Origin: Coriobacteriaceae bacterium
Lineage (GTDB): Bacteria > Actinomycetota > Coriobacteriia > Coriobacteriales > Coriobacteriaceae
DNA: 64,000 nt
Reading direction: 5' to 3'
Assembly (NCBI GenBank): GCA_902364975.1
Contig: CABJFQ010000004.1
Coordinates: 62,001 to 126,000, forward strand
Positions within the stretch are counted from its first letter, which is position 1. Every line of letters starts with the position of its first letter. Position numbers and translations under genes: made by a program. The notes beneath the pieces were generated by a model, which saw only the letters and a program-made list of their open reading frames with translations, did no database searches and had not been told where the DNA came from. Positions 44,901 to 52,014 of the stretch are shown piece by piece.

Positions 44901-47741
44901 ATGGTTGAGCTGAAGCGTGCCCAGGTCGGTACGGGTCTTGGAGGCATCGTCTATATATGCCGAGTCATCTTCCTGGTACAGGGCCATGCGGTTGATGCCC
45001 GTGTCGGTATAGATAATTGCCAGCTGACCGTTGCGCGCGCCACCGTCCTCGACATAGCGCAAGACCGACCTGGTTCCCTGCGTCGTCTTGTCGTAGCGCA
45101 TGTGCATCAAGTTGTCTGCAAGAGAGGGCGTCACGCCCTCGGCGGTGCTCACTTGACCCCACGTCAGACCACCGCTGGCGTCGACGGTCGCACTCTGCAA
45201 CTTGCCCTTGATATGCGTAAGGGTGTTATCGATAGCATCGGGGGAGCCGAACTGCGCCAAGGAGGCAATCAGCGAACCCGGGCCACTCATACTACGCACA
45301 CCGTCGTCCACATCGCCGGCATCCACATACACGCCCGAATCATCCACAATCACCTTGGTAATCGTGCTGTTAATCTCATAGCCATCCGGGCTTTTAGACT
45401 CACGCAGGTAGTACGCACCCTTGACAAGGGGTGCATTATTTGCCGAATCGAGTGGGAAGCATGCAGCGCCCTCAATGTCATACGGATAGGTCATGCCGTT
45501 TGCCTGCACGGTGTCATACGGCGTGGCACCGGACTTGATGGCATACGTGCTGGGACTATCGCCGGTAACGTCCTTGGCCTGGTACAGCTCAAACGTCGCG
45601 CCGTTCACGGGCTTGCCCAGGTCGTCAACCTTCTGCACAAACAGACGGTTCTGAACGTTGGTGAGGTGGATCACCGTAGAAAACTGCCTGTTTATCGTTT
45701 GATATTGGACCATAGAGGTGTTGTCGATGGTTGCCTCCGCCAGAGACGATGCCGTGGTGTGGTAGACCGCTACGGTATAGTCGGCTTGACTCTTGTCTTG
45801 CAGCATGGCGGCGTATGTCTCGATATCGCCAGGCAGAGAGCTGACCGACACCTCGTAGTCACCCTTGGTGTTGACGGCAAAGACATTGGTGTCCGCTGAT
45901 TTGGCAGCTTCGACAGCGCCGGCGATGCCGTGCGTGGAGCACAGGGTATATCCGCTAAGCGGGTTGCCCGTAACTGCCGTCCACGCGCTTTCGTCCGTGT
46001 CACCCATGCTTTTATCGGTGCGCTTGAGCACGACGGCAAAGGTCGTGCCCGAGCGGATGGCTTTACCCTTGTTATCCCGTGTATCTTCAGGGAGGGAGAT
46101 GGTCTCCTTGGCGGCCAGATAGCCACCGTTCAGCCACATGCGGCTGCCCGTCCATTGGTTGTCATCGGCTGTTGTGACCGTTGTTTGCGGCGCAACCACC
46201 ACGCCACCCGTACCGCTTGCAGCAGCCGGCTTGTACTGCAGATGCAGCTCGCCTCGCTTTGCGGTGGTCGACGAGGTCAGGCTCGAGCGGTATCCCGGGG
46301 GCAGGCCAACCTCTTTGAGCACAAAGTAATCATGTCCCTCGGAATGCTGGTTGTCGAACGAAAGGACCGAACCATCTGAGTTCAGAAGCACCAGCTGGCC
46401 ATTGGCGTCCGTCGTGCCCCGGGCGATGGCCTCACCCTGCGCGTTCCAGTTGGGATCTGACCGATACAGGGCAAACGTGGCACCCTGAACTGCCTCACCG
46501 TTCTGGTCGACCTTTTCGAGCTCAGAGGACGGCAGGGTGGTGAGGTTGAACTTGAGCGACATGTTCGATGCGCCCGCGCCGCGCTCCAGATAAAAGAAGC
46601 TCAGCGTGTGCTTAGTGCTGTCGCGGAAGGTGTTGTCGCGGAAGTTGGTGGTATCTGCGCCGGCGGCTTTGAACATTGCTTTGATGGTAGTATCCGGAAA
46701 ATACTTTGGTGAACCATTCGCGCCATCAATATGTCCAACGCGCACCACACCAGTAGCGAAGTTAATATCAAGCGTCGCCTTCTCGTGGATACCACCCAGA
46801 TCGCCCACGAGCACGCCGTCGATATAGACCCAGACGTCATCGTCACCCGAGAACTTAAAGACCATGTCATTGTTATCGGTGGTCTTGCCGCCCGCAGGCT
46901 GGACGAACTCCGTGGTCATGGACATGCCAAAGTGGTGGTTGAGCTTATCGTTCGTTCCGTCCGTTATTCCTATAGGAGAGAGCTGACCGTCATTCTCTTT
47001 AAAAACCTTGGCAGCCGAGTCAAAGGGGAAGAACTGACCCCGATTCGCATCTGACACGCTGTCCTTATATACGCCAGCCTTATCGTAGACGTCAAAAGAG
47101 TTGGTCGTGTGGTTATATACGGCATAGTTGCCGTTAGAACCATACGAGTCGTAAACGTAATAGCCGCCCTTAAGCTGGAAGAGACCCTTCACGTTGTTGT
47201 AGACGGCCTTACCATTCTGCTTGCCATTTGCCTGGCTGTCGCTATTAAAGAGATAGGCCAGCGACTCGTCGGTGTACGCACCACTCGTGTTATAGGAGGT
47301 GTAGGTGCCGGCAATGATCGACGGATAGCCATTTACCAGCGTGTTCTTCACAAACGAAAGACGTCCAAAGCCGCCAATATCACTTTTTCCCGTCCACTTG
47401 TTAATGCCCGTGCCGGCACCACCATTGAACTTGAGCTGACGACCCTTATTGATGCCAGTGTTGTTATTGCCGTTGTCGTTATTGATGTTTGCCGAGCTAT
47501 CGTTGTCGCCATCGACGACCCAATAGTCGAACAAATTGACCGTAGTGCCGGTGGGATTCACCGTCTGCACGGTATGGTTGCCAAAAGGAACCGCCTGATC
47601 GGCCGACGCACTCGTCGCACCAAACATGAGCGCACACGCCGCCAGCGGGACGGCCAAAACCCTCAGGGCACGCTTGGCGGTATTGGTTTTCTTGCCAAAA
47701 GGCTTTAGCATTTCTCGAGCTCTCGCACACGCGCGATTCAT
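35982..47741 (-). CDS. giant MPDTG-anchored adhesin with fibro-slime, Cna-B, DUF11-like and many Spy0128/FctA-like domains, 3919 aa
   Basis: I start at the ATG at 47741 because GGGGAGG precedes it; the longer frame runs into the promoter. Signal peptide about 1-47 (cleavage after SASA). A PA14/fibro-slime module near 290-330 (FSGDDDVWVYIDGVLVGDLGGIH). SpaA/Cna-B domains near 411 (LEKVDQNGEAVQGATFALY) and 700 (QKVDDLGKPVNGATFELY). About fifteen Spy0128/FctA-type domains follow, each ending in a strand like YTYTIKEV or FTYTVSEID with Glu/Asn-type residues for isopeptide bonds. Two DUF11-like domains lie near 2425 and 2555 (GDSYVYTINWVN, GDELTYTIGYKN). A Gly/Ser-rich spacer and MPDTG at 3884-3888, a hydrophobic helix and YRRRR end it. 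Likely a stalk-like host or mucus adhesin. Confidence 0.93.
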   Translation of the reverse strand: MNRACARAREMLKPFGKKTNTAKRALRVLAVPLAACALMFGATSASADQAVPFGNHTVQTVNPTGTTVNLFDYWVVDGDNDSSANINNDNGNNNTGINKGRQLKFNGGAGTGINKWTGKSDIGGFGRLSFVKNTLVNGYPSIIAGTYTSYNTSGAYTDESLAYLFNSDSQANGKQNGKAVYNNVKGLFQLKGGYYVYDSYGSNGNYAVYNHTTNSFDVYDKAGVYKDSVSDANRGQFFPFDSAAKVFKENDGQLSPIGITDGTNDKLNHHFGMSMTTEFVQPAGGKTTDNNDMVFKFSGDDDVWVYIDGVLVGDLGGIHEKATLDINFATGVVRVGHIDGANGSPKYFPDTTIKAMFKAAGADTTNFRDNTFRDSTKHTLSFFYLERGAGASNMSLKFNLTTLPSSELEKVDQNGEAVQGATFALYRSDPNWNAQGEAIARGTTDANGQLVLLNSDGSVLSFDNQHSEGHDYFVLKEVGLPPGYRSSLTSSTTAKRGELHLQYKPAAASGTGGVVVAPQTTVTTADDNQWTGSRMWLNGGYLAAKETISLPEDTRDNKGKAIRSGTTFAVVLKRTDKSMGDTDESAWTAVTGNPLSGYTLCSTHGIAGAVEAAKSADTNVFAVNTKGDYEVSVSSLPGDIETYAAMLQDKSQADYTVAVYHTTASSLAEATIDNTSMVQYQTINRQFSTVIHLTNVQNRLFVQKVDDLGKPVNGATFELYQAKDVTGDSPSTYAIKSGATPYDTVQANGMTYPYDIEGAACFPLDSANNAPLVKGAYYLRESKSPDGYEINSTITKVIVDDSGVYVDAGDVDDGVRSMSGPGSLIASLAQFGSPDAIDNTLTHIKGKLQSATVDASGGLTWGQVSTAEGVTPSLADNLMHMRYDKTTQGTRSVLRYVEDGGARNGQLAIIYTDTGINRMALYQEDDSAYIDDASKTRTDLGTLQLNHLFTTGTAVQYADRRVARLQVTKTVTADDGLTAPTKDADGKDLTFTFKFTLPESQKGYEAHVFDANGNAVGKSFTLKSGDTHSIKAGETIRVYDLKQGDKYSVSELTTKGEESSGNVLASIVNTVTGSADESVLPAGFSLVNRKAGGEEQSGTGNTIEGKIVALAGGQIPADNTLEFTNNYSASRVTLEAKNGLSAKKVLEGRDWADGDSFTVQLTADDGVPMPGGAKSKVATVELTNDQPATFGDITYKKPGTYTYTIKEVIPGSDARADGISYSAASYTATVVVEDNQAGALVIKSVRMVQECDDAGADTKTDVAGKVATFTNHYDTHEAKITIHAQKILTDNAGSFPLSQNAFSFTLEGVGGYADVNAVFSPNTVDASVTAPMPEGAEDNTVTVGNNADGTVAWPAISYTAKADAGRAYVYKFAENLGSITGMTYDGSVYYALVRNAKKGAGIQTSIEYYKVAEDGSVKQLDKDATPSFTNIYSVEPTSVTLQGQKTVSGRDWNQGERYTFNLTAAADDANATGLSKTTAQAVKDGVVAVNANQAVASTPESGRVASFSFVGTEAAPTVTFNRAGTFSFNITEKAAQDGQAGMSMDKHTARATVVVTDLDESGNHTGKLRVSSVTYANTGASDADKAVTDKAAFTNAYHASGTFDGVTVSKTLEGRASAAGQFTFAVTGLWYNGVQTSVDGAEASLSNTAAGAGVPGAVVGASGQEKLFARELTEQDLGRTFAYRIHENQPAAAGYAYDTGYTGDAIVLVKVLARKDDPAKLYTVTTVLKGAGVTELLGDGTDASALTDEKIVELKQKPNTYVQQYDASEVGAAPAVSFVNRYTASLDYGAAGGLQIEKTLTYPKDATVFGSPKSTFRYIVKPADETSASKVGISTDGKVFETANVEADAPKTVSLIPAGGLTFTQDDAGKTFTYTVSEIDDKATGYTYDKTVHTVKAVVADNGDGTLRVTTAVSKQVDGKDELEGQWIYPSGATSTGVATVKFKNTYTVTEAATYTPSVTKVVVGADAPDKFTFAMTAADDATKAAISGNLITGSSMSADNGYVEKAQTKEGLKDGEHYKLDFSKLTFNKPGTYKFAINELAPNGGLGEWTYDAHTHNLTITVTDEGGKLVARADGTTGSEGFIFTNSYQTSTSYELQGGLEIVKTLNGHDLHAGMFGFTVTGEGDASIEKLNKLLRADEGKLTVTNDEPQADGTSHTGILGGLTFATEDAGKTFVYKVVENGGGKGGYTYDSTYWMVEIAVNNRRDGSLYTVTTVKHYDAKKVELSEDEKTFSSENGAAKAQVFFTNSYAATGTFDGLHAQKVMDSGDKIEAGQYTFDLYAEKVNGSLEKMDEGKTKTGENGTATVDFGKVYFKLGNAAGESNELTIDLADAVNDGIATKRHNADHTTTYSFNLVAKERMANLPEGVRPVDTSATCRVLLEVTDHNDGSLTPKVTYRDGAEKGKIVFHNTRDKVKTIGTVAKPDVGIDGQLLSVGDSYVYTINWVNTEADADGNLVSADVTVTDELPTGVVFESFEGEFADKGAASGQVLTWNLGDQPAGSHGSVRVRVKITEDAVKDAQGAVGTVENKATVTVDNKSYTGTTTNYVPKKSESDVQDSTGSGVALGDELTYTIGYKNTEGASATVTITDAVPAGTEFVEFAGDHKDAGSKDNDGNLTWTLKDVPAGKEGTVQFKVRVTEDAFKSGGASGDISNQASVTVGNNPAVKTNTTTDQVSDGRLTLSKTVTAAEGITAPNKAFTFKVLLYQADGTTPLAGTFAFAGRPGGTNGTYVSGQIKSGDTITLKAGGSVTVTVPVGARYEVQELDSKGNLMTSEDGFAITDKANPQKGTVRQATQASFTNVYSVESTKVENAFKVQKKISGRNWITSDAFTMTLTAQGEAPMPKGAKDGVSAIELHKDAQVGNFGTIEYTKPGTYTYVITEQSGDEAALTFSKATYRATVTVTDNGAGELLAKTKIAQLTDDAGDVAERTVEAAIFTNTAKTGSLTVKKTVVGGDSQREFGFAVALTDGDGEPVSGTFGKGEHAVTFADGKATFTLRDGGEKTIAGLPVGARYTVTEDAAEGYATTVNGADGSKVEGAVTEDGATAAFTNTYGTATEGRDVSTVGLFTKTLEGRDWAEGDSFQFTLTGEGGAPMPEGSADGSKTVSVTAAGTKAGDRVAFDFGPIRYTLNDIKDAGFAEVGGKRVRAKTFTYTVREVRPDDGSAIAGVAYDGHVATMTVTVADDGSGNLTATTPAIAQASGGDFVNTYTTELDYSARAGVRLSKTLSGRAMEAGQFAFTVTADAETAAKLGLKTDGDAYTVSAADDGAADLVDLIGGTAEGDVKFTDADADKTYSFTVTETKLGGEGNVAINATKTLTGRAAAAGEFSFSVRDAQGNVVATATNRASGDGEAVGLSFSPISYTTDALEQMVADGIATRAADGSWVIPYTVSEDGTDRLPAGVTAAVSSFGITVKVTDNGKGGLDVAVVYPEGSDGTLSFVNGYSAGEATVDIAGAKTLALGQAGLGLTQADIAGRYAFKIEPLDGAPALVDASGKTVTEATNDAAGNVELGHVTFKQPSDLDGVEIDGDGLRTKTFAYRVSESGSVDGVVNDATASRIFTVKVVEDTNAGTLAAEVLPAEGTPEGRGAFEFTNTYGVNPTPSSVTDQIKVNKKLKGRDLAEGEFEFQLIEIAADGSESVAATGKNAADGTVALGPVTYTAPGAHSYELREVAGTAGGVTYDRATYRVRTTVTDAGNGTLAVKHELMDAEGNAANDTSVTFTNGYEAAPVTLKLGAAKVIEGAELKAGQFSFELKGRDGKVMSTAKNAADGSVAFDALTFKRAGTYTFTVSEVDDGQAHVTYDTAAHKIVVTVSDEAADGTKTGYLSAKVSYEGDANVPPVFTNSYAEEPGTPENPGTPGGGSGGGSDNGSGSGSSGDGSKGGMPDTGDRSLPVEALAAMAGIGALTAAGGAVLYRRRR

Positions 47742-47781
47742 GAAGGCCTCCCCAATCCATGAGGACGGCAAGAAGCGGCTC

Positions 47782-47831
47782 ATTATATATGTGTCGTCGT
47801 CCCCATCGATGCAAATATACGCCCCCCCCCC
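47782..47831 (-). promoter_or_regulatory. adhesin promoter region with 10-base poly-G/C tract
   Basis: On the minus strand a perfect TATAAT (47787-47782) lies 41 bp before the adhesin start codon. A second possible -10, TATATT (47819-47814), lies just downstream of a run of ten guanines (plus-strand C at 47822-47831), with TTGCGT (47845-47840) on its other side at a 20-bp spacing. Length change of the G-run would change that spacing, or the distance to upstream activator sites. Confidence 0.55.
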
Positions 47832-48002
47832 GCGCAGAAACGCAAGGCAGGACATCGCTATATGCTTAAAATTGTAGCAATTTGGGTGACCCGAAATTTC
47901 GCCTCGGGTTGCCACTCAGGCTCAAAATCGAACCACTCGCGCCATCGACATACCCCAGTAGGACAAATCGACCGGCAATCTTTATCCCCCACAACCCACA
48001 AA

Positions 48003-48079
48003 GTAGCTAATTTGGGACGAGGCTTTTTGACTACTTGGGCAATCAGATCGGCATGTAGTCAAAATAAGCCCGTCCTAAA
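48003..48079. repeat. imperfect palindrome; contains a 22-bp block repeated at 60709-60730
   Basis: TTTGGGACGAGGCTTTTTGA and following bases (48011-48034) are nearly complementary to 48055-48079 (GTAGTCAAAATAAGCCCGTC). The 22 bp at 48003-48024 are identical to 60709-60730. Within 47742-48394 the only other features are the adhesin promoter and the terminator repeat at 48312-48376; I see no gene. Confidence 0.7.
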
Positions 48080-48311
48080 AAGACTGGTCTGACGCTGTGT
48101 CACGAAAGGGGCCTATCTACTACGTTTAAGCCGCAGGAGTCAACCATAGCCGGCTTTTTCGAAAATCGGCAAGCTTTCTACCTGCGGTTTTGTTTTTGCA
48201 AATTCCAGGATGGTCGAGGGTGGCCGGTTTAATGTAGTAGATGGCCGCATTTCGTGGCAAACGGTCCGACTAGAGACCCATGGCGACCAGCCTCGGTTGG
48301 CCATTCTCGAT

Positions 48312-48376
48312 GTTGCGGTGGAATACGGACTGAATTGGCCCCTTAAAGGCAAAAACACTCCGTATTCCACCGCAAC
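48312..48376 (-). terminator. terminator hairpin of the tadA-glycerate kinase gene; dispersed repeat copy 2
   Basis: Perfect 17-bp arms GTTGCGGTGGAATACGG (48312-48328) and CCGTATTCCACCGCAAC (48360-48376), 18 bp after the stop codon on the minus strand. The arms match the convergent-gene palindrome at 11392-11458. Confidence 0.75.
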
Positions 48377-48394
48377 TTATCGAGGGGATGGGTT

Positions 48395-50176
48395 TTAGAG
48401 GCGAGCGAGGTCATAGGCTTGGGCAGCTGCCTCGCCGGCGCAGATGAGGTTCGTCTTGGCCTCGTGCGGATCGAGCGCCTGGTCGAGGGGCATGGGCCTG
48501 CGGCAGATCGGAAGCACCAAGTCGATGCCCTGCCCATACACCGTGTCCAGCTTGACGGCGCGACCGCCCACGACGGCAACCACCGGCTTGCCATATCGCT
48601 TCGCACGACGGGCCACGCCCACCGGCGCCTTACCGGCGGCGGACTGCTCATCCATATTGCCCTCGCCCGTTATGACCAGGTCGACATCGCACACGCGCTC
48701 ATCAAACCCCACGAGATCGAGCACCGTCTCCACACCCGAACGCAACTCGGCACCGAGCGCCAGCAACGCCGCGCCCAAGCCACCGGCAGCGCCCGCGCCG
48801 GGCACGCCGAGCACCGAGCCAAATGTCCGTGCGCCCTCAGGTGTGCGCAACAACCCCTGGGCTCGAGCTCCGGCAATCGCAGCGTCGAGCAAGCGACCGT
48901 AGCCGACCATCCAGCTGTCGCACCTGCTCAGCGCCTCGGCATCATCAGCCGGCAGACCCTTCTGTCCGCCGAACACCGCAAGCGCGCCGCGACGCCCCAC
49001 GAGTGGGTTCTCGACATCCGAAAGCACCACGACACGCGCGCCATTCAGTGCCCGTAGCGCCGGTGCCAAATCGATACTCGCCACGTGTTCAAGGCCCGCG
49101 AGCCCCGGCGCGATATCGCAGCCACGGTCATCGACAAGACGCGCGCCCAGCGCCTGCAGCATGCCGGCGCCACCGTCGTTAGTGGCACTGCCGCCCAGAC
49201 CAATATAGAGTGTCTTTGCGCCCGTGCGAACCGCGCGAAGCATGAGCTCGCCCACGCCATAGGTTGTAGCAACCAGCGCCGACGACTCCGTGCAAGGCGA
49301 GTACCCAATGCCGGCCGCCTCGGCCATCTCGATGACCGCGGACTCGCGCTCGACATCAACCAGCATCCGGGCAGACGCGCGCTTGCCCAAGGGACCTGCC
49401 ACCTCGCAGGCCACAATCTCACCGCCGCACGCGGCAACGGCATCGAGCGTTCCCTCGCCACCATCTGCCAGCGGCAAAGCGCACACCTCGGCATCGGGCC
49501 ACACGCGGCGCACGCCTTCGGCAACCGTCGCCTCCGCCCGCGCGCTCGAAACGCTGCCCTTAAAGGAGTCGATCGCCAGCAGCACGCGGCGGGGCCGGCG
49601 GCACGCGGGGCCAAAGTCAACCGCCGTGCCAGCATCCTCTTCGGCACACGCGAGCGCCTCAGCATGAGCGGCATGCGCCTCAAGATCGGCCCCGCAACCG
49701 CAGCCAGCACCATCGGCGTCACGCAGCCCACTAAAATAGTCGCTCAACACCTCACGACACTCCTCCGCCAGCACGCCGGCGGTCACGTTAAACCGATGAT
49801 TCAGGCGCGAATCGGCATTCAGGTCATACAGCGAACCCAGAGCGCCCGCCTTGGCATCAGCCGCGCCATACACGCAGCGTCCTACGCGCGCGTTAACCAT
49901 AAGCCCCGCACACATGCAGCAGGGCTCGAGCGTCACGTAGACCGTACAGTCGGAAAGGCGCCAGCGACCGAGCGACCGAGCGGCAGCGCACAGGGCCGCG
50001 AACTCTGCATGCGCCGAAGGGTCCTGATCGAGCTCGCGACGATTATGCGCCTGCGCGACAATCTCACCCGCGCGCACCACCACAGCGCCAATGGGCACCT
50101 CGCCCACCGCCGCGGCGGCGCGCGCCTCCACCAACGCCTCGCGCATGAACTTCTCGTCGATTTCGGTGCTCGTCAT
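48395..50176 (-). CDS. tadA: fusion of tRNA adenosine deaminase (TadA) and glycerate kinase (GlxK/GarK type)
   Basis: A 593-aa two-domain protein. Residues 1-165 are TadA: HAE at 56-58 (zinc ligand His and proton-shuttling Glu), PCCMC at 85-89 (two Cys ligands), EALVEARAAAAVGEVPIGAVVV at the start. This domain makes inosine at tRNA-Arg(ACG) position 34. From about 196 to the end (RRVLLAIDSFKGSVSSARAE, LADGGEGTLDA, LGGSATNDGGAGMLQALGA, ITGEGNMDEQSAAGKAPVG) it is a complete glycerate kinase of the GlxK family. A Cys/Ala-rich linker joins them. The start is the ATG at 50176 after GGGAAGG. No frameshift or internal stop separates the domains; an internal second start cannot be excluded. Confidence 0.9.
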   Translation of the reverse strand: MTSTEIDEKFMREALVEARAAAAVGEVPIGAVVVRAGEIVAQAHNRRELDQDPSAHAEFAALCAAARSLGRWRLSDCTVYVTLEPCCMCAGLMVNARVGRCVYGAADAKAGALGSLYDLNADSRLNHRFNVTAGVLAEECREVLSDYFSGLRDADGAGCGCGADLEAHAAHAEALACAEEDAGTAVDFGPACRRPRRVLLAIDSFKGSVSSARAEATVAEGVRRVWPDAEVCALPLADGGEGTLDAVAACGGEIVACEVAGPLGKRASARMLVDVERESAVIEMAEAAGIGYSPCTESSALVATTYGVGELMLRAVRTGAKTLYIGLGGSATNDGGAGMLQALGARLVDDRGCDIAPGLAGLEHVASIDLAPALRALNGARVVVLSDVENPLVGRRGALAVFGGQKGLPADDAEALSRCDSWMVGYGRLLDAAIAGARAQGLLRTPEGARTFGSVLGVPGAGAAGGLGAALLALGAELRSGVETVLDLVGFDERVCDVDLVITGEGNMDEQSAAGKAPVGVARRAKRYGKPVVAVVGGRAVKLDTVYGQGIDLVLPICRRPMPLDQALDPHEAKTNLICAGEAAAQAYDLARL

Positions 50177-50227
50177 CGTTCGCCTTCCCTGTTGCAAATT
50201 CAAAACGATGCTATCATTACGACTCAC

Positions 50228-50317
50228 GGAGAGATGGCAGAGCGGTTGAATGCGGCGGTCTTGAAAACCGTTGAGCGCGAGAGCGTTCCGGGGGTTCGAA
50301 TCCCCCTCTCTCCGCCA
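50228..50317 (+). tRNA. tRNA-Ser (anticodon UGA)
   Basis: A 90-nt class II tRNA including the encoded CCA. Acceptor GGAGAGA (50228-50234) pairs with TCTCTCC (50307-50313). The anticodon loop CTTGAAA carries TGA within the CGGT/ACCG stem. There is a long variable arm (GAGCGCGAGAGCGTTC) and a T loop GGTTCGAATCC. Serine identity follows from the long variable arm, G discriminator and anticodon. It is divergent from the tadA fusion gene. Confidence 0.97.
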
Positions 50318-50319
50318 CT

Positions 50320-50916
50320 TTAGTGATTCACCGGTGTCATGGTCCGCTCAAACAGTGCATCGACCACGTCGGCTATCTCAGGTCGACGCTCAAGATCGTG
50401 GCCCGATTCCCACCATATCGTGAAAAGTCGAATAATACCGCCGGCGATAAACTCAGACGTCGTCTCGAGCGACACGGGGGCCAGGGCATTCTCGGCAAGC
50501 ACGTTCATCACACGCTCGCGGATGGAGCGGGCAATGCGGTCGCAAATAACGTTGGTCAACATGCCCGACATGCTGCTTGCCAAAATGTTATCCATGAGCT
50601 GCTCGTGCGCCAAAATCAAATCCATGGCATCGTCCAAAATCGCGTGTCGAAGCGCGCGCACGTCCTCGGCAGACACTGCGCCGGCCTCATCGGGCTGTTT
50701 TTGCGGCAAGCCCGACATAAGCTCATCGATATAAAAGGCAAAGTAATCGTTCTTGTCGCGAAAGTGCTTGTAGAACGTCGTGCGGCGAATCATGGCGCGG
50801 TCACACAGCATGGCAACCGTCAGGTCCTCAAAACGATGCTCCTCGAGAAGTTCGGTGAAGGCATCGAACAGGGCGCGGTAGGTTTTCTTAATGCGAAGGT
50901 CCACTGGTATCGCCAT
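50320..50916 (-). CDS. TetR/AcrR family transcriptional regulator
   Basis: A 198-aa regulator. The N-terminal TetR helix-turn-helix is YRALFDAFTELLEEHRFEDLTVAMLCDRAMIRRTTFYKHFRDKNDYF (about residues 13-60). The variable C-terminal ligand domain is fully helical, ending WESGHDLERRPEIADVVDALFERTMTPVNH. It resembles the TetR subgroup with a TetR_C_33/DhaS-like effector domain. I use the ATG at 50916; the region upstream is not conserved-looking and the longer frame lacks support. It stands beside the tRNA and divergent from lemA. Target genes are unknown. Confidence 0.87.
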   Translation of the reverse strand: MAIPVDLRIKKTYRALFDAFTELLEEHRFEDLTVAMLCDRAMIRRTTFYKHFRDKNDYFAFYIDELMSGLPQKQPDEAGAVSAEDVRALRHAILDDAMDLILAHEQLMDNILASSMSGMLTNVICDRIARSIRERVMNVLAENALAPVSLETTSEFIAGGIIRLFTIWWESGHDLERRPEIADVVDALFERTMTPVNH

Positions 50917-51115
50917 CCTCAGGGCAAAGACAACGTTCGTCAATCTGTCGCATATCTTACACCTGTACCTCGTGCGCTTTGTCCCGGTACCAACCCCACC
51001 GAAAACATAACGCTTACCGGAAAGTTCGGCACGGCAAAACGTTGCGGGTATACTAGTAGCGTTATACCAACGGCAGCTGGCGCATGCCGCCGCGGCCATT
51101 CGAAACGGAGACATC

Positions 51116-51667
51116 ATGATTACCGTCATCATCGGCATCGTTGTTGTCATTGTGATTGTCTGCGCCATCGCCGGCATCTACAACAACATGGTCACCAAGC
51201 GTAACCGCATCGATAACGCCTGGCAGAACATCGATACGCAGCTGCAGCGTCGCAACGACCTGATCCCCAACCTGGTCGAGACCGTCAAGGGCTACGCCAA
51301 GCACGAGCAGGAGACGCTCTCCGCCGTGATCAGCGCGCGCAACACCGCCGTCAAGGCCACCACGCCCGAGGCCAAGATGGAAGCCGACAACGTGCTGACC
51401 GGTGCGCTGCGCCAGCTCTTCGCCGTAGCCGAGGCCTATCCCGATCTTAAGGCAAACACCAACTTTACGCAGCTGCAGGCATCGCTCGAGGATACCGAGA
51501 ACAAGATTAGCTATGCACGCCAGAGCTACAACGATTGCGTGCTCAGCTACAACAACGCCATTCAGACGTTCCCGGCTGTCATCTTTGCCGGCATCTTCCA
51601 GTTTAAGGAGCGCCAGGGCTTCGAGGCCGCCGAAGCAGCCCGCCAGGCCCCTACCGTCAAGTTCTAG
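51116..51667 (+). CDS. lemA: LemA family protein
   Basis: A 183-aa protein with one N-terminal membrane helix (residues 3-24) and the conserved LemA body: NRIDNAWQNIDTQLQRRNDLIPNLVETVKGYAKHE, TGALRQLFAVAEAYPDLKAN, FTQLQASLEDTENKISYARQSYND and a C-terminal FPAVIFAGIFQF. The ATG at 51116 follows GGAG. The protein is expected at the membrane with a helical bundle; its biochemical role is unknown. No TPM-domain or peptidase partner follows here, and the gene ends at its own terminator. Confidence 0.95.
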   Translation: MITVIIGIVVVIVIVCAIAGIYNNMVTKRNRIDNAWQNIDTQLQRRNDLIPNLVETVKGYAKHEQETLSAVISARNTAVKATTPEAKMEADNVLTGALRQLFAVAEAYPDLKANTNFTQLQASLEDTENKISYARQSYNDCVLSYNNAIQTFPAVIFAGIFQFKERQGFEAAEAARQAPTVKF

Positions 51668-51703
51668 TAGTTTGACAGCGCATCCTTAATCGGCCAAATG
51701 TAT

Positions 51704-51742
51704 AAACCGCCCCGTCGAATGCATACTTCGACGGGGCGGTTT
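51704..51742 (+). terminator. intrinsic terminator of lemA
   Basis: AAACCGCCCCGTCGAA (51704-51719) and TTCGACGGGGCGGTTT (51727-51742) form a perfect 16-bp stem followed by CCTTTTTC. Confidence 0.92.
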
Positions 51743-52014
51743 CCTTTTTCGCGAAGGTCCCCCTCTAAGCGCCGTGCATTTTTAGGAGTATTCAACATAA
51801 CCAAGGGCTTCGGGCACTACGATAAATGCCAAAGACTGCGAATATCCCTGCAAATCAAACGCTGTCAGCCCATAACCCCGCCCATCATCCGTAGAAAACA
51901 TCGAGAAATCCCGATTTTTTGCCCGAGGTCGGTATGCAGGGGCCTTCGATTGCAGAATACTCGCAAAAATGCACGTCGCCACCACCCCCACATGGCGCGA
52001 ACCAAAACAAAAGC

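Noticed and set aside
20222..47741. Sortase gene expected near three sortase substrates
   Set aside because: I looked for the TLxTC-type sequence among all frames in this region and found none; the housekeeping sortase must lie elsewhere.
47862..48092. Small plus-strand frames between the adhesin and the tadA fusion
   Set aside because: They run across palindromic repeats and have no start signals.
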